A stretch of DNA of 52,502 nt, taken from an uncultured Bacilli bacterium (lineage in GTDB: Bacteria; Bacillota_I; Bacilli_A; RF39; UBA660). The notes under the pieces are model-generated. The model saw only the letters and a list, made by a program, of their open reading frames with translations. It did not search any database and was not told the origin of the DNA. Made by a program: the position numbers and the translations under genes. Where the stretch lies: positions 1 through 52,502 of the forward strand of contig CAKPBJ010000007.1 of the NCBI GenBank assembly GCA_934140575.1, in the 5' to 3' direction. Of this stretch, positions 7,781 to 16,028 are shown piece by piece; the first letter of the stretch is position 1; each line of letters starts with the position of its first letter.

Positions 7781-10492
7781 TTATGTTGTTGGGTTAGGTG
7801 AAACTGATGGAGTTGGTTCTTCTGGCTCTGTTGTTGGTTCATCTGTTGGACTAGGAGATGGTGTTGTTTCTTTTAATGTTGTCGTTGCGGCATCACTTGT
7901 GATACCACTATATGATTTAAATGCGGCGACGACTTTATAAGTTCCATATACACTACTATCTGGTGTGAATGAATAACTTGTTTTATCTGTCCATGTAATT
8001 AAAACTCCATCTTTATATATATTATATCCAAATTTACCATAATCACTATTTGCTGAGATTGCTGATGCATCTACAGAAGACCATGTTAATGTTACTTTTC
8101 CATTTGATTCAGTTGCTTTTAAATTTCCTGGAGCAGGTAATTTATAATTTGTTGTGTCATAATCTGTTGGTTCATGACCTTTTTTGAAGTATTCATAAAT
8201 TGATGATTGTCCAGGAGATGCTAATTTTGCTGGATTACTTCCAACTGCTACATTTATTCCAACAACACTTGATGGTTGTTTGAATGCTTCTCTGTTTGAT
8301 TCCATTGCTCCAGATGATACTAGGGCATTGAATAGTCTATCTTTTTGAACTGTTGCTGGGACATTATGTAGTACATATCCTTCTTTAACTGAGTCTTTTG
8401 TAATTGTATCATAACCATACCACATACCAATTACTGTTTTTGTAGAGTAACCAATTACCCAAGAATCTCTTATGGCATCATTTGGCATACCATAATATGA
8501 CATTGTTTCATCAGCGTAGTTTGTTGTACCTGTTTTACAAGCTACATTTTTTGGAGTTCCTCCTGTTAGTGATACGTCTTGTAAAACATCAGATATCATA
8601 AATGCTGTTGCATCTGACATAACTTGAGTTTTATTAGCTTTATGAGTTATTTCTTTTTTAGATTGTCTAAATACAACTTTTTCTACAGAATATGGTTCAT
8701 TATAATATCCACCGTTTGAGAATGCTGCATAAGCACCTGCCATTTGTAGTGGAGAAACACCGGTAAATGCTCCTATTGAATGTGCTTCATGAAGATTTGA
8801 TGGTGTTTGTGTATCTGTTTTATCTTTTGTGTTTACACATATTTCTTTATCTTTATCATATTCATATCCAGTTCCACATATTTCTGGTGTGATTCCTAGA
8901 TTTGTAACAAATTTTCTTATTTTTTTATTATCAACTTTTTGGAATGCTTTAAGAGCAGGAATGTTACGTGATGTTGATAATGCTTTTCTTAATGTTATTG
9001 TTCCAAAGTATCCGCCATCCCAGTTCTTTATTGATCTTCCATTTGAGTAACTATATGGTGCATCATCAAATGGTTCATATGTTGACCAGTTGTTATATTC
9101 AATTCCTGGACCATAATCAAATAATGGTTTTGCAGTTGATCCAGGTTGTCTTTTAATTTCTGTTGCAAGATTGTATTGGTCTGCTGTATTACTTGTTCTA
9201 CCATCAACGTTTCTTCCGTTTCCAATGGCTTCTATTTTTCCTGTTTCTGAATCTAATACTGCAACACCGGTTTGAACTTTATCATTAATCCAATTGTATC
9301 CTTCTCCATTTAGTACTGAGTTTACTGCATCTTGTTTTGTTCTATCAAGTGTTGTATATACGAGTAATGAAGTTGTATAAGGATTAACGTTGTATTTATC
9401 TTCTAGTTCATCTGCAACTGTATCTATATATCCTTGATATTTATTTTCAGCTGATGAAGAGTTTCCATCTGATGTTAATGATTCCATAGGAATTGCTGCT
9501 GCTATATCAGCTTCTTCTCTTGTAATATAACCATGTCGTACCATTAAGTTTAGTACAGTTTGTCTTCTTGCTGTTGCATTTTTTGGATTTGCTGTTGGTC
9601 TATAATAGTTTGGTGATTTAAACATTCCAGCAATTGTTGCAGCTTCACTTAGATTTAATTCACTAACATCTTTTCCAAAATAAATATTAGCTGCTTCTTG
9701 TACTCCATAAACGTTACCGCCTAAGAAGTGGTTATTTACGTAGTATTCTATTATTTCTTCTTTTGAGTATTTTTTTTCTAGTTTAAATATTGATAAGTAA
9801 ATATCTTCAAATTTACGAACAATACCACTTGCACCTTCTGTTTTTTGTCCAAGTTGATCTGTAAAACTATTTTTTACAACTTGCATTGAAAGTGTTGATG
9901 CTCCACCGGCACCTGAGTTTCCAAGTACTTGTCCAATAGCAGCTTTAAAAAATCTTGGTGCATCGAAACCATTGTGTTGGAAGAATCTAGAATCCTCTGT
10001 TGCAATTATTGCATCTACTAGTACATCTGGTAATTGGTCATATGTTACTTTTTCTCGGTTTTGAGAACCTAGTTTTGCAAATTCTTTTCCATCTTTATCA
10101 AATAATCTTGTTACTTCTGTTGTGTTTAATTTAGAAGTATCAAATAGTTTATCTGCTTGAGTTTTTACATACATCATAAAGATACTAAATGATATTAAAC
10201 CAATAATTCCTAATGCTAGGAAAATAATTAATATTATACTTATTATCTTTCTTTGCTTTGCTTTGCTTTTTACTCTTTGAAGTAGTGTCCATATTCCATA
10301 TACTATTGCTATTAAAATTCCTATTAGAATTGTTGCTTCAATTCCTAGAGTAGAAAAAGTTGCTAAAATAATTGCAATTGATGCAAGTAAAAATACAATT
10401 TTTCCAGTTTTATTAGCTTTTGCTTTTTGAATATTTGTTTTATTGGACGCTGTATTAGGACTTTTTTTTCTTTTTATTACTTTTTTTTGCAT
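7781..10492 (-). CDS. ponA: Class A penicillin-binding protein (transglycosylase/transpeptidase)
   Basis: This bifunctional enzyme polymerises and crosslinks peptidoglycan. The 903-residue product has a basic cytoplasmic tail, then three hydrophobic segments (about 30-70 as a pair, and 84-108) rather than the usual single anchor. A GT51 domain follows (EDSRFFQHNGF near residue 167, GGASTLSMQ). Its transpeptidase domain has STAK near 450, SRN, and KTGTT near 652. The C-terminus is a fibronectin type III-like domain (about residues 770-865) and a Pro/Thr/Glu tail. GGAGG inside the recU end provides the ribosome-binding site; stop and start are one base apart, as in the Bacillus recU-ponA operon. 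Confidence 0.95.
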   Translation of the reverse strand: MQKKVIKRKKSPNTASNKTNIQKAKANKTGKIVFLLASIAIILATFSTLGIEATILIGILIAIVYGIWTLLQRVKSKAKQRKIISIILIIFLALGIIGLISFSIFMMYVKTQADKLFDTSKLNTTEVTRLFDKDGKEFAKLGSQNREKVTYDQLPDVLVDAIIATEDSRFFQHNGFDAPRFFKAAIGQVLGNSGAGGASTLSMQVVKNSFTDQLGQKTEGASGIVRKFEDIYLSIFKLEKKYSKEEIIEYYVNNHFLGGNVYGVQEAANIYFGKDVSELNLSEAATIAGMFKSPNYYRPTANPKNATARRQTVLNLMVRHGYITREEADIAAAIPMESLTSDGNSSSAENKYQGYIDTVADELEDKYNVNPYTTSLLVYTTLDRTKQDAVNSVLNGEGYNWINDKVQTGVAVLDSETGKIEAIGNGRNVDGRTSNTADQYNLATEIKRQPGSTAKPLFDYGPGIEYNNWSTYEPFDDAPYSYSNGRSIKNWDGGYFGTITLRKALSTSRNIPALKAFQKVDNKKIRKFVTNLGITPEICGTGYEYDKDKEICVNTKDKTDTQTPSNLHEAHSIGAFTGVSPLQMAGAYAAFSNGGYYNEPYSVEKVVFRQSKKEITHKANKTQVMSDATAFMISDVLQDVSLTGGTPKNVACKTGTTNYADETMSYYGMPNDAIRDSWVIGYSTKTVIGMWYGYDTITKDSVKEGYVLHNVPATVQKDRLFNALVSSGAMESNREAFKQPSSVVGINVAVGSNPAKLASPGQSSIYEYFKKGHEPTDYDTTNYKLPAPGNLKATESNGKVTLTWSSVDASAISANSDYGKFGYNIYKDGVLITWTDKTSYSFTPDSSVYGTYKVVAAFKSYSGITSDAATTTLKETTPSPSPTDEPTTEPEEPTPSVSPNPTT

Positions 10493-10493
10493 T

Positions 10494-11078
10494 TTATATA
10501 CCTCCGATTAATTCATCGACTACTTTAAGGTAATCAATTCTTGGTCTATACCCATCCTTTAATAAATATGCTTTTTCTTTAAAAAATTCTAATGGAACAG
10601 ATTTTCTTTCTTCATTAGATAAAAACTCTTTAAAATCTTTTTCTAAAAGAAGATATGTTTCATTTAGACTGGTGAATCTTACAATTAAAAAAGCAATACC
10701 ACCATGATTATATATATCACTTAGGTGTTTTATTTGGTGTTTGTGAATATTAGTTAGAGAAAATGCAGTTTTACTTTTTGTTTCTTTTGCTTCAAAATCG
10801 ATATATTTACCTTTATATAATCCGTTATAGTCTGTTGTTGATGGTACTGTGAAGTATGCCTCTTTTACAACAGCTTTATTACGAGATGGATAGTCTACTT
10901 TTACTATTTTTAGTGGAGTAGGTTTTTTATATATATAGGCTTTATTGATTTCTCTATAATATTCATTAGAACTATTTATTTCACTTTCTAAAGTCATACC
11001 TCTATTTTTATGGCTTTCTGTATTTAAAAGTGAATTATAATGATTATTAGTTTTTTTTATACCATTTGGATAGTTCAT
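10494..11078 (-). CDS. recU: Holliday junction resolvase RecU
   Basis: RecU cleaves Holliday junctions during recombination and chromosome segregation. The 194-residue product has the family hallmarks: N-terminal YPNG, RGMTLESEI with the first acidic residue, TPLKIVKVDY, then STTDYNG and IDFEAKET supplying the nuclease metal ligands. HQ follows in IHKHQIKHL. Length is close to the family norm (about 200). It lies directly upstream of ponA as in Bacillus. A TATAAT-like -10 lies immediately before the gene on the minus strand; a -35 is not obvious. Confidence 0.95.
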   Translation of the reverse strand: MNYPNGIKKTNNHYNSLLNTESHKNRGMTLESEINSSNEYYREINKAYIYKKPTPLKIVKVDYPSRNKAVVKEAYFTVPSTTDYNGLYKGKYIDFEAKETKSKTAFSLTNIHKHQIKHLSDIYNHGGIAFLIVRFTSLNETYLLLEKDFKEFLSNEERKSVPLEFFKEKAYLLKDGYRPRIDYLKVVDELIGGI

Positions 11079-11252
11079 TTAATCACCTATGATTAATTAT
11101 ACTATAATTTTTTTTAATTTACCATATAATTTTATTTGGATTGTTAATGAAAGAAGTTTGTTTTTTTTTATTGTTTTTTTATTCATTTATTCTTATTTTG
11201 TCGGTTTTATGATTTTTGCTTTTTTTTGTATTATTATTGTTTTGGTGATTAA

Positions 11253-11372
11253 ATGAATTTTTTAGAAATTAATATGATTCTTAATAAAATGATTGATAAT
11301 ACAAGGGTAAGTATGATAGACTTAGACATAGCCACTTTGAGTGGTTTGTTAATTGACAAAACTAGGCAATAA
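11253..11372 (+). CDS. Small ORF upstream of gpsB (39 residues)
   Basis: An ATG at 11253 follows GGTGATTAA and opens 39 codons ending in TAA. The peptide reads MNFLEINMILNKM, then a middle part, then TLSGLLIDKTRQ. The pattern is faintly like Spo0E-type small phosphatases (a helix, a short loop, then LSxxLD), but the signature is incomplete, so I do not assign it. It lies in an otherwise empty 330-base gap before gpsB and could be translated or a leader. Confidence 0.35.
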   Translation: MNFLEINMILNKMIDNTRVSMIDLDIATLSGLLIDKTRQ

Positions 11373-11407
11373 TGCAATAATAATATTGTAAGGGATTGGT
11401 GATAAGT

Positions 11408-11761
11408 ATGTATCAAAATAAGATTACTCTTAGACCTCAAGATATTCTCGAGAAAGATTTTAAAATTGATACTCGTGGATATCGTTTGAAGGAAGTTGAT
11501 CAATTTTTAGATATAATTATTGGAGATTATGAACAATTTCTTAATATTATTAATGGTCTAGAAAAAGAGAAGGCTGATTTACTTGCAGAAATTATGAGTC
11601 TTAAACAGGAACTTCGTAATTCTCAATTGAATGCTGAGGTTGCAACTAATAGAGGAAGTAGTGAAGTTAATAATGTTGATGTTTTAAAGAGACTTTCTCA
11701 GTTAGAGAAAATGGTTTATGGTTCTAGAAGTAAATCTGATGACATAGATAATAACAATTAA
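11408..11761 (+). CDS. gpsB: Cell-cycle protein GpsB (DivIVA family)
   Basis: GpsB coordinates division and elongation by binding class A PBPs. The 117-residue product has the DivIVA/GpsB N-terminal fold: LRPQDILEKDFKIDTRGYR, then KEVDQFLDIIIGDYE, then a coiled coil (about 40-75). A short linker and a C-terminal trimerisation-like segment with QLEKMVYG follow. The ATG at 11408 is preceded by GGTGATAAG; a TTG four codons upstream is less likely. The neighbours fit: ponA encodes a PBP partner and rnpB follows directly, as in Bacillus. Confidence 0.93.
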   Translation: MYQNKITLRPQDILEKDFKIDTRGYRLKEVDQFLDIIIGDYEQFLNIINGLEKEKADLLAEIMSLKQELRNSQLNAEVATNRGSSEVNNVDVLKRLSQLEKMVYGSRSKSDDIDNNN

Positions 11762-11762
11762 T

Positions 11763-12105
11763 ATATAGACAAACGCTGGAGTACTTGATACTCTTGAGGA
11801 AAGTCCATGCTCACACATAACTGAGATGTTTGTAGTGTTCGTGCCTAGGGAATAAATAACCTAGGGTAGTTTTACTAACGGCGGAATTTATTTCTAAGTC
11901 TTTTGATATGAAATAAACCGTAAAGTGCCGCAGTGACGATACTTTGGGAAACCAAAGGGTGAAACGTGGTAAACCCCGCGAGTGAGAAATCCAAAATTGG
12001 TAGGAGAGTCCCAACAAAAGAAATGAATGGAGTTGGGGACCAGAAATGGTAGATAAATGTTTGTCGCCTAGAAATAGGAACAGAACATGGCTTATTTATA
12101 TTTAT
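11763..12105 (+). ncRNA. rnpB: RNase P RNA (type B)
   Basis: This is the catalytic RNA that matures tRNA 5' ends. Conserved elements are visible in order: GAGGAAAGTCCATGCTC at 11796, TGTAGTGTTCGTGCCTAGG, CCGCAGTGACGA, GAAACGTGGTAAACCCC and GAGAAATCCAAAATTGGTAG. The 3' P4 strand and end ACAGAACATGGCTTA lies at 12080-12094. The sequence follows the Bacillus (type B) pattern. It starts immediately after gpsB, as in B. subtilis. Exact ends are estimated to within about 10 bases. Confidence 0.95.
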
Positions 12106-12127
12106 TGTTAATAAAATGAGGTGTTGT

Positions 12128-12628
12128 ATGAAGGAATTAGGAGAGTATTTAAAAAGAACAAGAATTAGTAATGGTGTTAGTTTAACTGAAGCTTGTGAAG
12201 ACTTAGATTTTTCAACATCACATTTGGAAAATATAGAAAGTGGTAATGTACGAGCTTTCAAAGATGTTTATGAGTTAAAAGAAGATATTAAACTATATGC
12301 AAAATATTTAGGACTTGATCCTGATAAAGTTGTTGATGAGTTTAATGGCTTTTTGTTTCAACATACTTCTAAAATATCTCTTGATGATATTATGGCTGCT
12401 AAGAAGAAAAAAGAAGCTGAAGAGGAAGAAAAGAGAGTTAAGTCTCCTTATACAATTGAACATAAGAAAAAAGTTAGTGTATGGCCATTTGTAATTGGTG
12501 GAATTGTATTTGTTTTAATTGTTTTGCTTATTTATATACTTGTTAGTAATGCAAATAAGATTCCAAAAAGGACTGATGAATTGAGTTCATATAGGGAGGA
12601 GAATATTATTTATGAATTTACCAAATAA
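12128..12628 (+). CDS. RodZ/YmfM-like helix-turn-helix membrane protein
   Basis: RodZ-type proteins link MreB to the cell wall machinery. The 166-residue product has an N-terminal HTH of the RodZ type (LGEYLKRTRISNGVSLTEAC, then HLENIESGN), a charged linker and one transmembrane helix (about 122-146). A short external tail follows. It lacks the large external beta domain of long RodZ proteins. The start at 12128 has GAGGTG upstream. Its end overlaps pgsA by 17 bases; Bacillus has the same order, ymfM-pgsA-recA. Confidence 0.8.
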   Translation: MKELGEYLKRTRISNGVSLTEACEDLDFSTSHLENIESGNVRAFKDVYELKEDIKLYAKYLGLDPDKVVDEFNGFLFQHTSKISLDDIMAAKKKKEAEEEEKRVKSPYTIEHKKKVSVWPFVIGGIVFVLIVLLIYILVSNANKIPKRTDELSSYREENIIYEFTK

Positions 12629-13211
12629 AATTACTGTTACTAGATTATTTTTAACTTTGGTTATTATTGTCATGTTAGTTATTCCTTATTCTTCTTTAGG
12701 AATAAACGTTATGACATTTGATGTTGGTGGAGTTAAGGTTGAATTAACTTATATTATCGCAGGAGTTATATTTATTATTGCTAGTTTAACTGACTTTTTA
12801 GATGGTTATCTTGCTCGTAAATATAATTTAGTTACTGATTTAGGAAAAATGCTTGATGCAATTGCTGATAAAGTTTTAGTAAATCCTATACTTGTAATTT
12901 TGGCTTGTAATAATTTTATACCTGCTATTATACCTGTTATTTATATTACTAGAGATATTATTGTTGATGCAGTAAAGATGCAGGCTGCTAGTAAAGGACA
13001 TGTAGTTGCTGCTATTAAATCGGGAAAATTAAAGACAGCTTCTATGATGATTGGAATTTGTTTGGTATTTTTTTATAATATACCATTTGAATTTATAAAT
13101 ATCAGAGTTGATTTATTCTTACTATATTTTGCATGTATTATGTCAGTTGTAAGTTGTATTCAATATTTTGTTTTGAATAAAGAATTTATTTTTGGTGAGT
13201 TAAAAAGTTAA
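12612..13211 (+). CDS. pgsA: CDP-diacylglycerol-glycerol-3-phosphate 3-phosphatidyltransferase
   Basis: PgsA makes phosphatidylglycerol phosphate, the committed step to anionic phospholipids. The 199-residue integral membrane protein carries the CDP-alcohol phosphotransferase signature D-G-x2-A-R-x8-G-x3-D-x3-D in DGYLARKYNLVTDLGKMLD plus the next residues. Several hydrophobic helices surround it. Its ribosome-binding site AGGGAGG lies within the end of the rodZ-like gene, so the two are co-translated. Confidence 0.94.
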   Translation: MNLPNKITVTRLFLTLVIIVMLVIPYSSLGINVMTFDVGGVKVELTYIIAGVIFIIASLTDFLDGYLARKYNLVTDLGKMLDAIADKVLVNPILVILACNNFIPAIIPVIYITRDIIVDAVKMQAASKGHVVAAIKSGKLKTASMMIGICLVFFYNIPFEFINIRVDLFLLYFACIMSVVSCIQYFVLNKEFIFGELKS

Positions 13212-13231
13212 TTATAATAGTTGAATTTAAT

Positions 13232-13266
13232 AAAAGCTTCTAATTATGTTAGAAGTTTTTTATTTT
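13232..13266 (+). terminator. Terminator after pgsA
   Basis: AAAAGCTTCTAA pairs with TTAGAAGTTTT (one bulged G) around a short loop, followed by a T run. Confidence 0.75.
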
Positions 13267-13305
13267 TCTATAAGAATTTATATTCAATTTGGTAAAACAA
13301 TTGTT

Positions 13306-13344
13306 CGAAAAAATGTTGCAATTTATTTTATTATATTATACAAT
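13306..13344 (+). promoter_or_regulatory. recA promoter with overlapping LexA-like box
   Basis: TTGCAA (13316-13321), a 17-base spacer and TACAAT (13339-13344) form a good promoter. CGAAAAAATGTTGC (13306-13319) matches 10 of 14 positions of the Bacillus SOS box CGAACATATGTTCG and overlaps the -35, where LexA would block polymerase. The promoter is well supported; the operator is tentative. Confidence 0.5.
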
Positions 13345-13377
13345 GTATTTGTAAGTTATTTACGAGGAGGAAAATAA

Positions 13378-14415
13378 ATGGCTGTAAATAAGGAAGATAT
13401 GGATAAATCTTTAGATAAAGTATTAAGTGATATTGAAAAACAATTTGGTAAAGGTTCAATTATGAAGTTAGGGGATAATAAACATTTAAAGGTTGATGTT
13501 GTTTCTAGTGGATGTTTATCTTTAGACATAGCTTTAGGTGTTGGTGGTTATCCTAAAGGTAGAATTATTGAGATTTATGGACCTGAATCAAGTGGTAAAA
13601 CTACGTTTGCATTACAAGCAATTGCTGAACATCAAAAATTAGGTGGAAGAGCTGCTTTTATTGATGCTGAACATGCACTTGATCCTGTGTACGCTGAAAG
13701 ATTAGGGGTTAATATTGATGAATTATTGCTTTCTCAACCAGATACTGGAGAACAAGCATTAGAAATTTGTGAAGCTTTAGTTAGAAGTGAAGCTTTAAGT
13801 ATTGTTGTAATTGATTCAGTTGCTGCACTTGTTCCACAAGCTGAAATTGATGGAGAGATGGGAGACTCTCATGTTGGTTTACAAGCAAGACTTATGTCTC
13901 AGGCTTTAAGAAAATTATCTGGTACTATTAATAAAACTCAAACAACATGTATTTTTATTAATCAATTAAGAGAAAAAGTTGGTGTTATGTTTGGAAATCC
14001 TGAAACTACTCCTGGTGGAAGAGCATTGAAGTTTTATGCTTCTATAAGATTGGATATAAGACGTAATGAACAATTGAAGATGGGTGATGGAGTAGTTGGA
14101 AATAGAACTACAATTAAGGTTGTTAAAAATAAAGTTGCTCCTCCATTTAAAACAGCGGTTGTTGATATTATGTATGGAGAGGGTGTATCTCATGAAGGAG
14201 AAATTCTTGATTTAGCGACTGAAGCTGGTATTGTTGAAAAGTCTGGTGCTTGGTATTCTTATCAAGGTGAGAAACTTGGGCAAGGAAAAGAAAATGTTAA
14301 ATTATTATTAAAAGATAATATTGAATTAAAAGAAGAAATTGAAAAAAAGGTTCGTGAATATTTTGATATTGATTTAGTAAATAATGATAAAACTGATGAT
14401 AAAAAGAAAAAATAA
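13378..14415 (+). CDS. recA: Recombinase RecA
   Basis: RecA performs homologous strand exchange and stimulates SOS repressor cleavage. The 345-residue product shows the Walker A motif GPESSGKTT (68-76), the Walker B region SIVVIDSVAALVP and the loop MGDSHVGLQARLMSQALRKL. NQLREKVGVMFGNPETTPGG also matches. The C-terminus is Lys/Asp-rich. The start is preceded by ACGAGGAGG. It has its own promoter and terminator, separate from pgsA; cinA, which often sits between them in Bacillus, is absent. Confidence 0.98.
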   Translation: MAVNKEDMDKSLDKVLSDIEKQFGKGSIMKLGDNKHLKVDVVSSGCLSLDIALGVGGYPKGRIIEIYGPESSGKTTFALQAIAEHQKLGGRAAFIDAEHALDPVYAERLGVNIDELLLSQPDTGEQALEICEALVRSEALSIVVIDSVAALVPQAEIDGEMGDSHVGLQARLMSQALRKLSGTINKTQTTCIFINQLREKVGVMFGNPETTPGGRALKFYASIRLDIRRNEQLKMGDGVVGNRTTIKVVKNKVAPPFKTAVVDIMYGEGVSHEGEILDLATEAGIVEKSGAWYSYQGEKLGQGKENVKLLLKDNIELKEEIEKKVREYFDIDLVNNDKTDDKKKK

Positions 14416-14430
14416 ATTATTTAATATTGT

Positions 14431-14464
14431 AAGAAGATATGTCAATTGTCTTCTTCTTTTTTTT
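14431..14464 (+). terminator. Terminator after recA
   Basis: AAGAAGA pairs with TCTTCTT across an 11-base loop and is followed by a long T run. Confidence 0.75.
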
Positions 14465-14532
14465 ATTTTGTGTTATATTTTGGTTGTGGAAAAAATGTTT
14501 TTTCATAAAGTATTAATGAGAGGATGATTTTA

Positions 14533-15933
14533 ATGAAAAAACTTAAGGATATAATTAAGTGTGATTTTGATATTGAAATTTGTGGAATTACTGATGATTC
14601 CAGACTTGTTCGTGATGGATATTTATTTGTTGCTACTAAAGGTTTTAATGTTGATCATTATGATTTTATTGATAAAGCAATTGAGAATGGTTGTAGTTTT
14701 GTAATATGTGATAGAAAAATAAATATTAATTTTCCTCATATGATTGTTGAAAATATAAATGATTTATTTTATGAGTTGTGTAGAAAATTTTATGATTTAA
14801 ATTTTGATGAATTTAAATTTATTGGTATTACTGGTACTGATGGAAAAACTACTACTGCTAGTATTGTTAAGAAATTAATAGGTGATGCTGCATATATTGG
14901 AACTAATGGATTATCGGTTGTGGATAAACATTTTTCAACAAGTAATACTACACCTTGTGTATCAGAACTTTATAAGGATTTAAAAACTATCAGTGATAAT
15001 TCTTGTTCTAATGTTGTTATGGAGGTTTCAAGTGAAGCTTTACTTCATGATAGAGTTAAGAATTTAAAGTATAAAATAGTTGGATTTACTAATATTACTG
15101 AAGACCATTTAAATGTACATAAAACTTTTGAAAATTATAGAGCGTGTAAATTGAAATTGTTAGATTTGGTAGAAGAAGATGGTATTGTTATTGTTAATGG
15201 TGATGATAATAATTTAAGTAATATAGAATGTAATAATAAATATAGTTTTGGTTTTTCTGAGGCTAATGATTATATTATTAGTGATGTGGTTTATGAAAAG
15301 GATAAGACTTTAATTACTATTAATGATTCTATAAATAATAATTTTATAAAATTAGAAAGTCCTTTTATTGGTAAATATAATGTTTATAATGTTGTTATGG
15401 CATATTTGATTGGATTTTATTTTGGTATTGATAAAGAAGTGTTAAGAAAAAGGATTTCAGAAATTGGGGTAATTGATGGTAGATGTGAAAGACTTGATTT
15501 TGGACAGAACTTTGAAATAATTCTTGATTATGCACATACGACTAATGGTATTAAGAATATATTAAGTACTTTTCAAAATAAGTATAATAGAATAATTACT
15601 GTTACTGGATGTGCTGGTGGTCGCGAAAAAGAAAAGAGAAGAGAGATTGGACATATTGTAATGTCTTTGTCTGATATTTCGGTATTTACTATGGATGATC
15701 CAAGATATGAGAGTGTTGATGATATAATCAATCAAATGGTTGGAGATGAAAAAGATTATGTTAGAATTACTGATCGAGTTATGGCAATACATTATGCATT
15801 AAGTATAGCAGAACCTAATGATGTTGTTCTTATTTTAGGTAAGGGTCGTGATAATTATATGGCTATTCGTGATAAAAAACTTGATTATTGTGATTATGAT
15901 GTTATTTGTAAATATATGAATAGAGAGATGTAA
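14533..15933 (+). CDS. murE: UDP-MurNAc-tripeptide synthetase MurE
   Basis: MurE adds the third amino acid to the peptidoglycan stem peptide. The 466-residue product has the Mur ligase P-loop GITGTDGKTT (98-107), EVSSEAL, and GRCERLDF with DYAHT. The C-terminal motifs GCAGGREKEKRREIG and DDPRYE are also present. In MurE the DNPR-type motif with Arg is associated with meso-diaminopimelate; here it reads DDPR, so mDAP is likely but not certain. The ATG at 14533 has GAGAGG at a good distance; an ATG three codons earlier abuts the ribosome-binding site. Confidence 0.93.
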   Translation: MKKLKDIIKCDFDIEICGITDDSRLVRDGYLFVATKGFNVDHYDFIDKAIENGCSFVICDRKININFPHMIVENINDLFYELCRKFYDLNFDEFKFIGITGTDGKTTTASIVKKLIGDAAYIGTNGLSVVDKHFSTSNTTPCVSELYKDLKTISDNSCSNVVMEVSSEALLHDRVKNLKYKIVGFTNITEDHLNVHKTFENYRACKLKLLDLVEEDGIVIVNGDDNNLSNIECNNKYSFGFSEANDYIISDVVYEKDKTLITINDSINNNFIKLESPFIGKYNVYNVVMAYLIGFYFGIDKEVLRKRISEIGVIDGRCERLDFGQNFEIILDYAHTTNGIKNILSTFQNKYNRIITVTGCAGGREKEKRREIGHIVMSLSDISVFTMDDPRYESVDDIINQMVGDEKDYVRITDRVMAIHYALSIAEPNDVVLILGKGRDNYMAIRDKKLDYCDYDVICKYMNREM

Positions 15934-15950
15934 ATTTCTCTATTTTTGTT
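15921..15950 (+). terminator. Terminator overlapping the murE stop
   Basis: TAGAGA pairs with TCTCTA around a 10-base loop containing the TAA stop, followed by TTTTTGTTTTT. Confidence 0.6.
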
Positions 15951-15954
15951 TTTC

Positions 15955-16013
15955 TTGACAAGCTTTTAAAATAAAATTAAAATAGAGTTAGATTAGTGGA
16001 TTATCTAATCTAA
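15955..16013 (+). promoter_or_regulatory. rny promoter and 5'-terminal hairpin
   Basis: TTGACA (15955-15960), a 17-base spacer and TAAAAT (15978-15983) form a near-consensus promoter. TTAGATTA (15988-15995) and TAATCTAA (16006-16013) form an 8-bp stem that would lie at or next to the transcript's 5' end, a few bases before the GGAGG of rny. Confidence 0.65.
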
Positions 16014-16028
16014 AGAATGGAGGAATAT

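Noticed and set aside
11811..12261. Minus-strand open frames over the region after gpsB
   Set aside because: They lie across conserved RNase P RNA elements and are by-products of that RNA's sequence.
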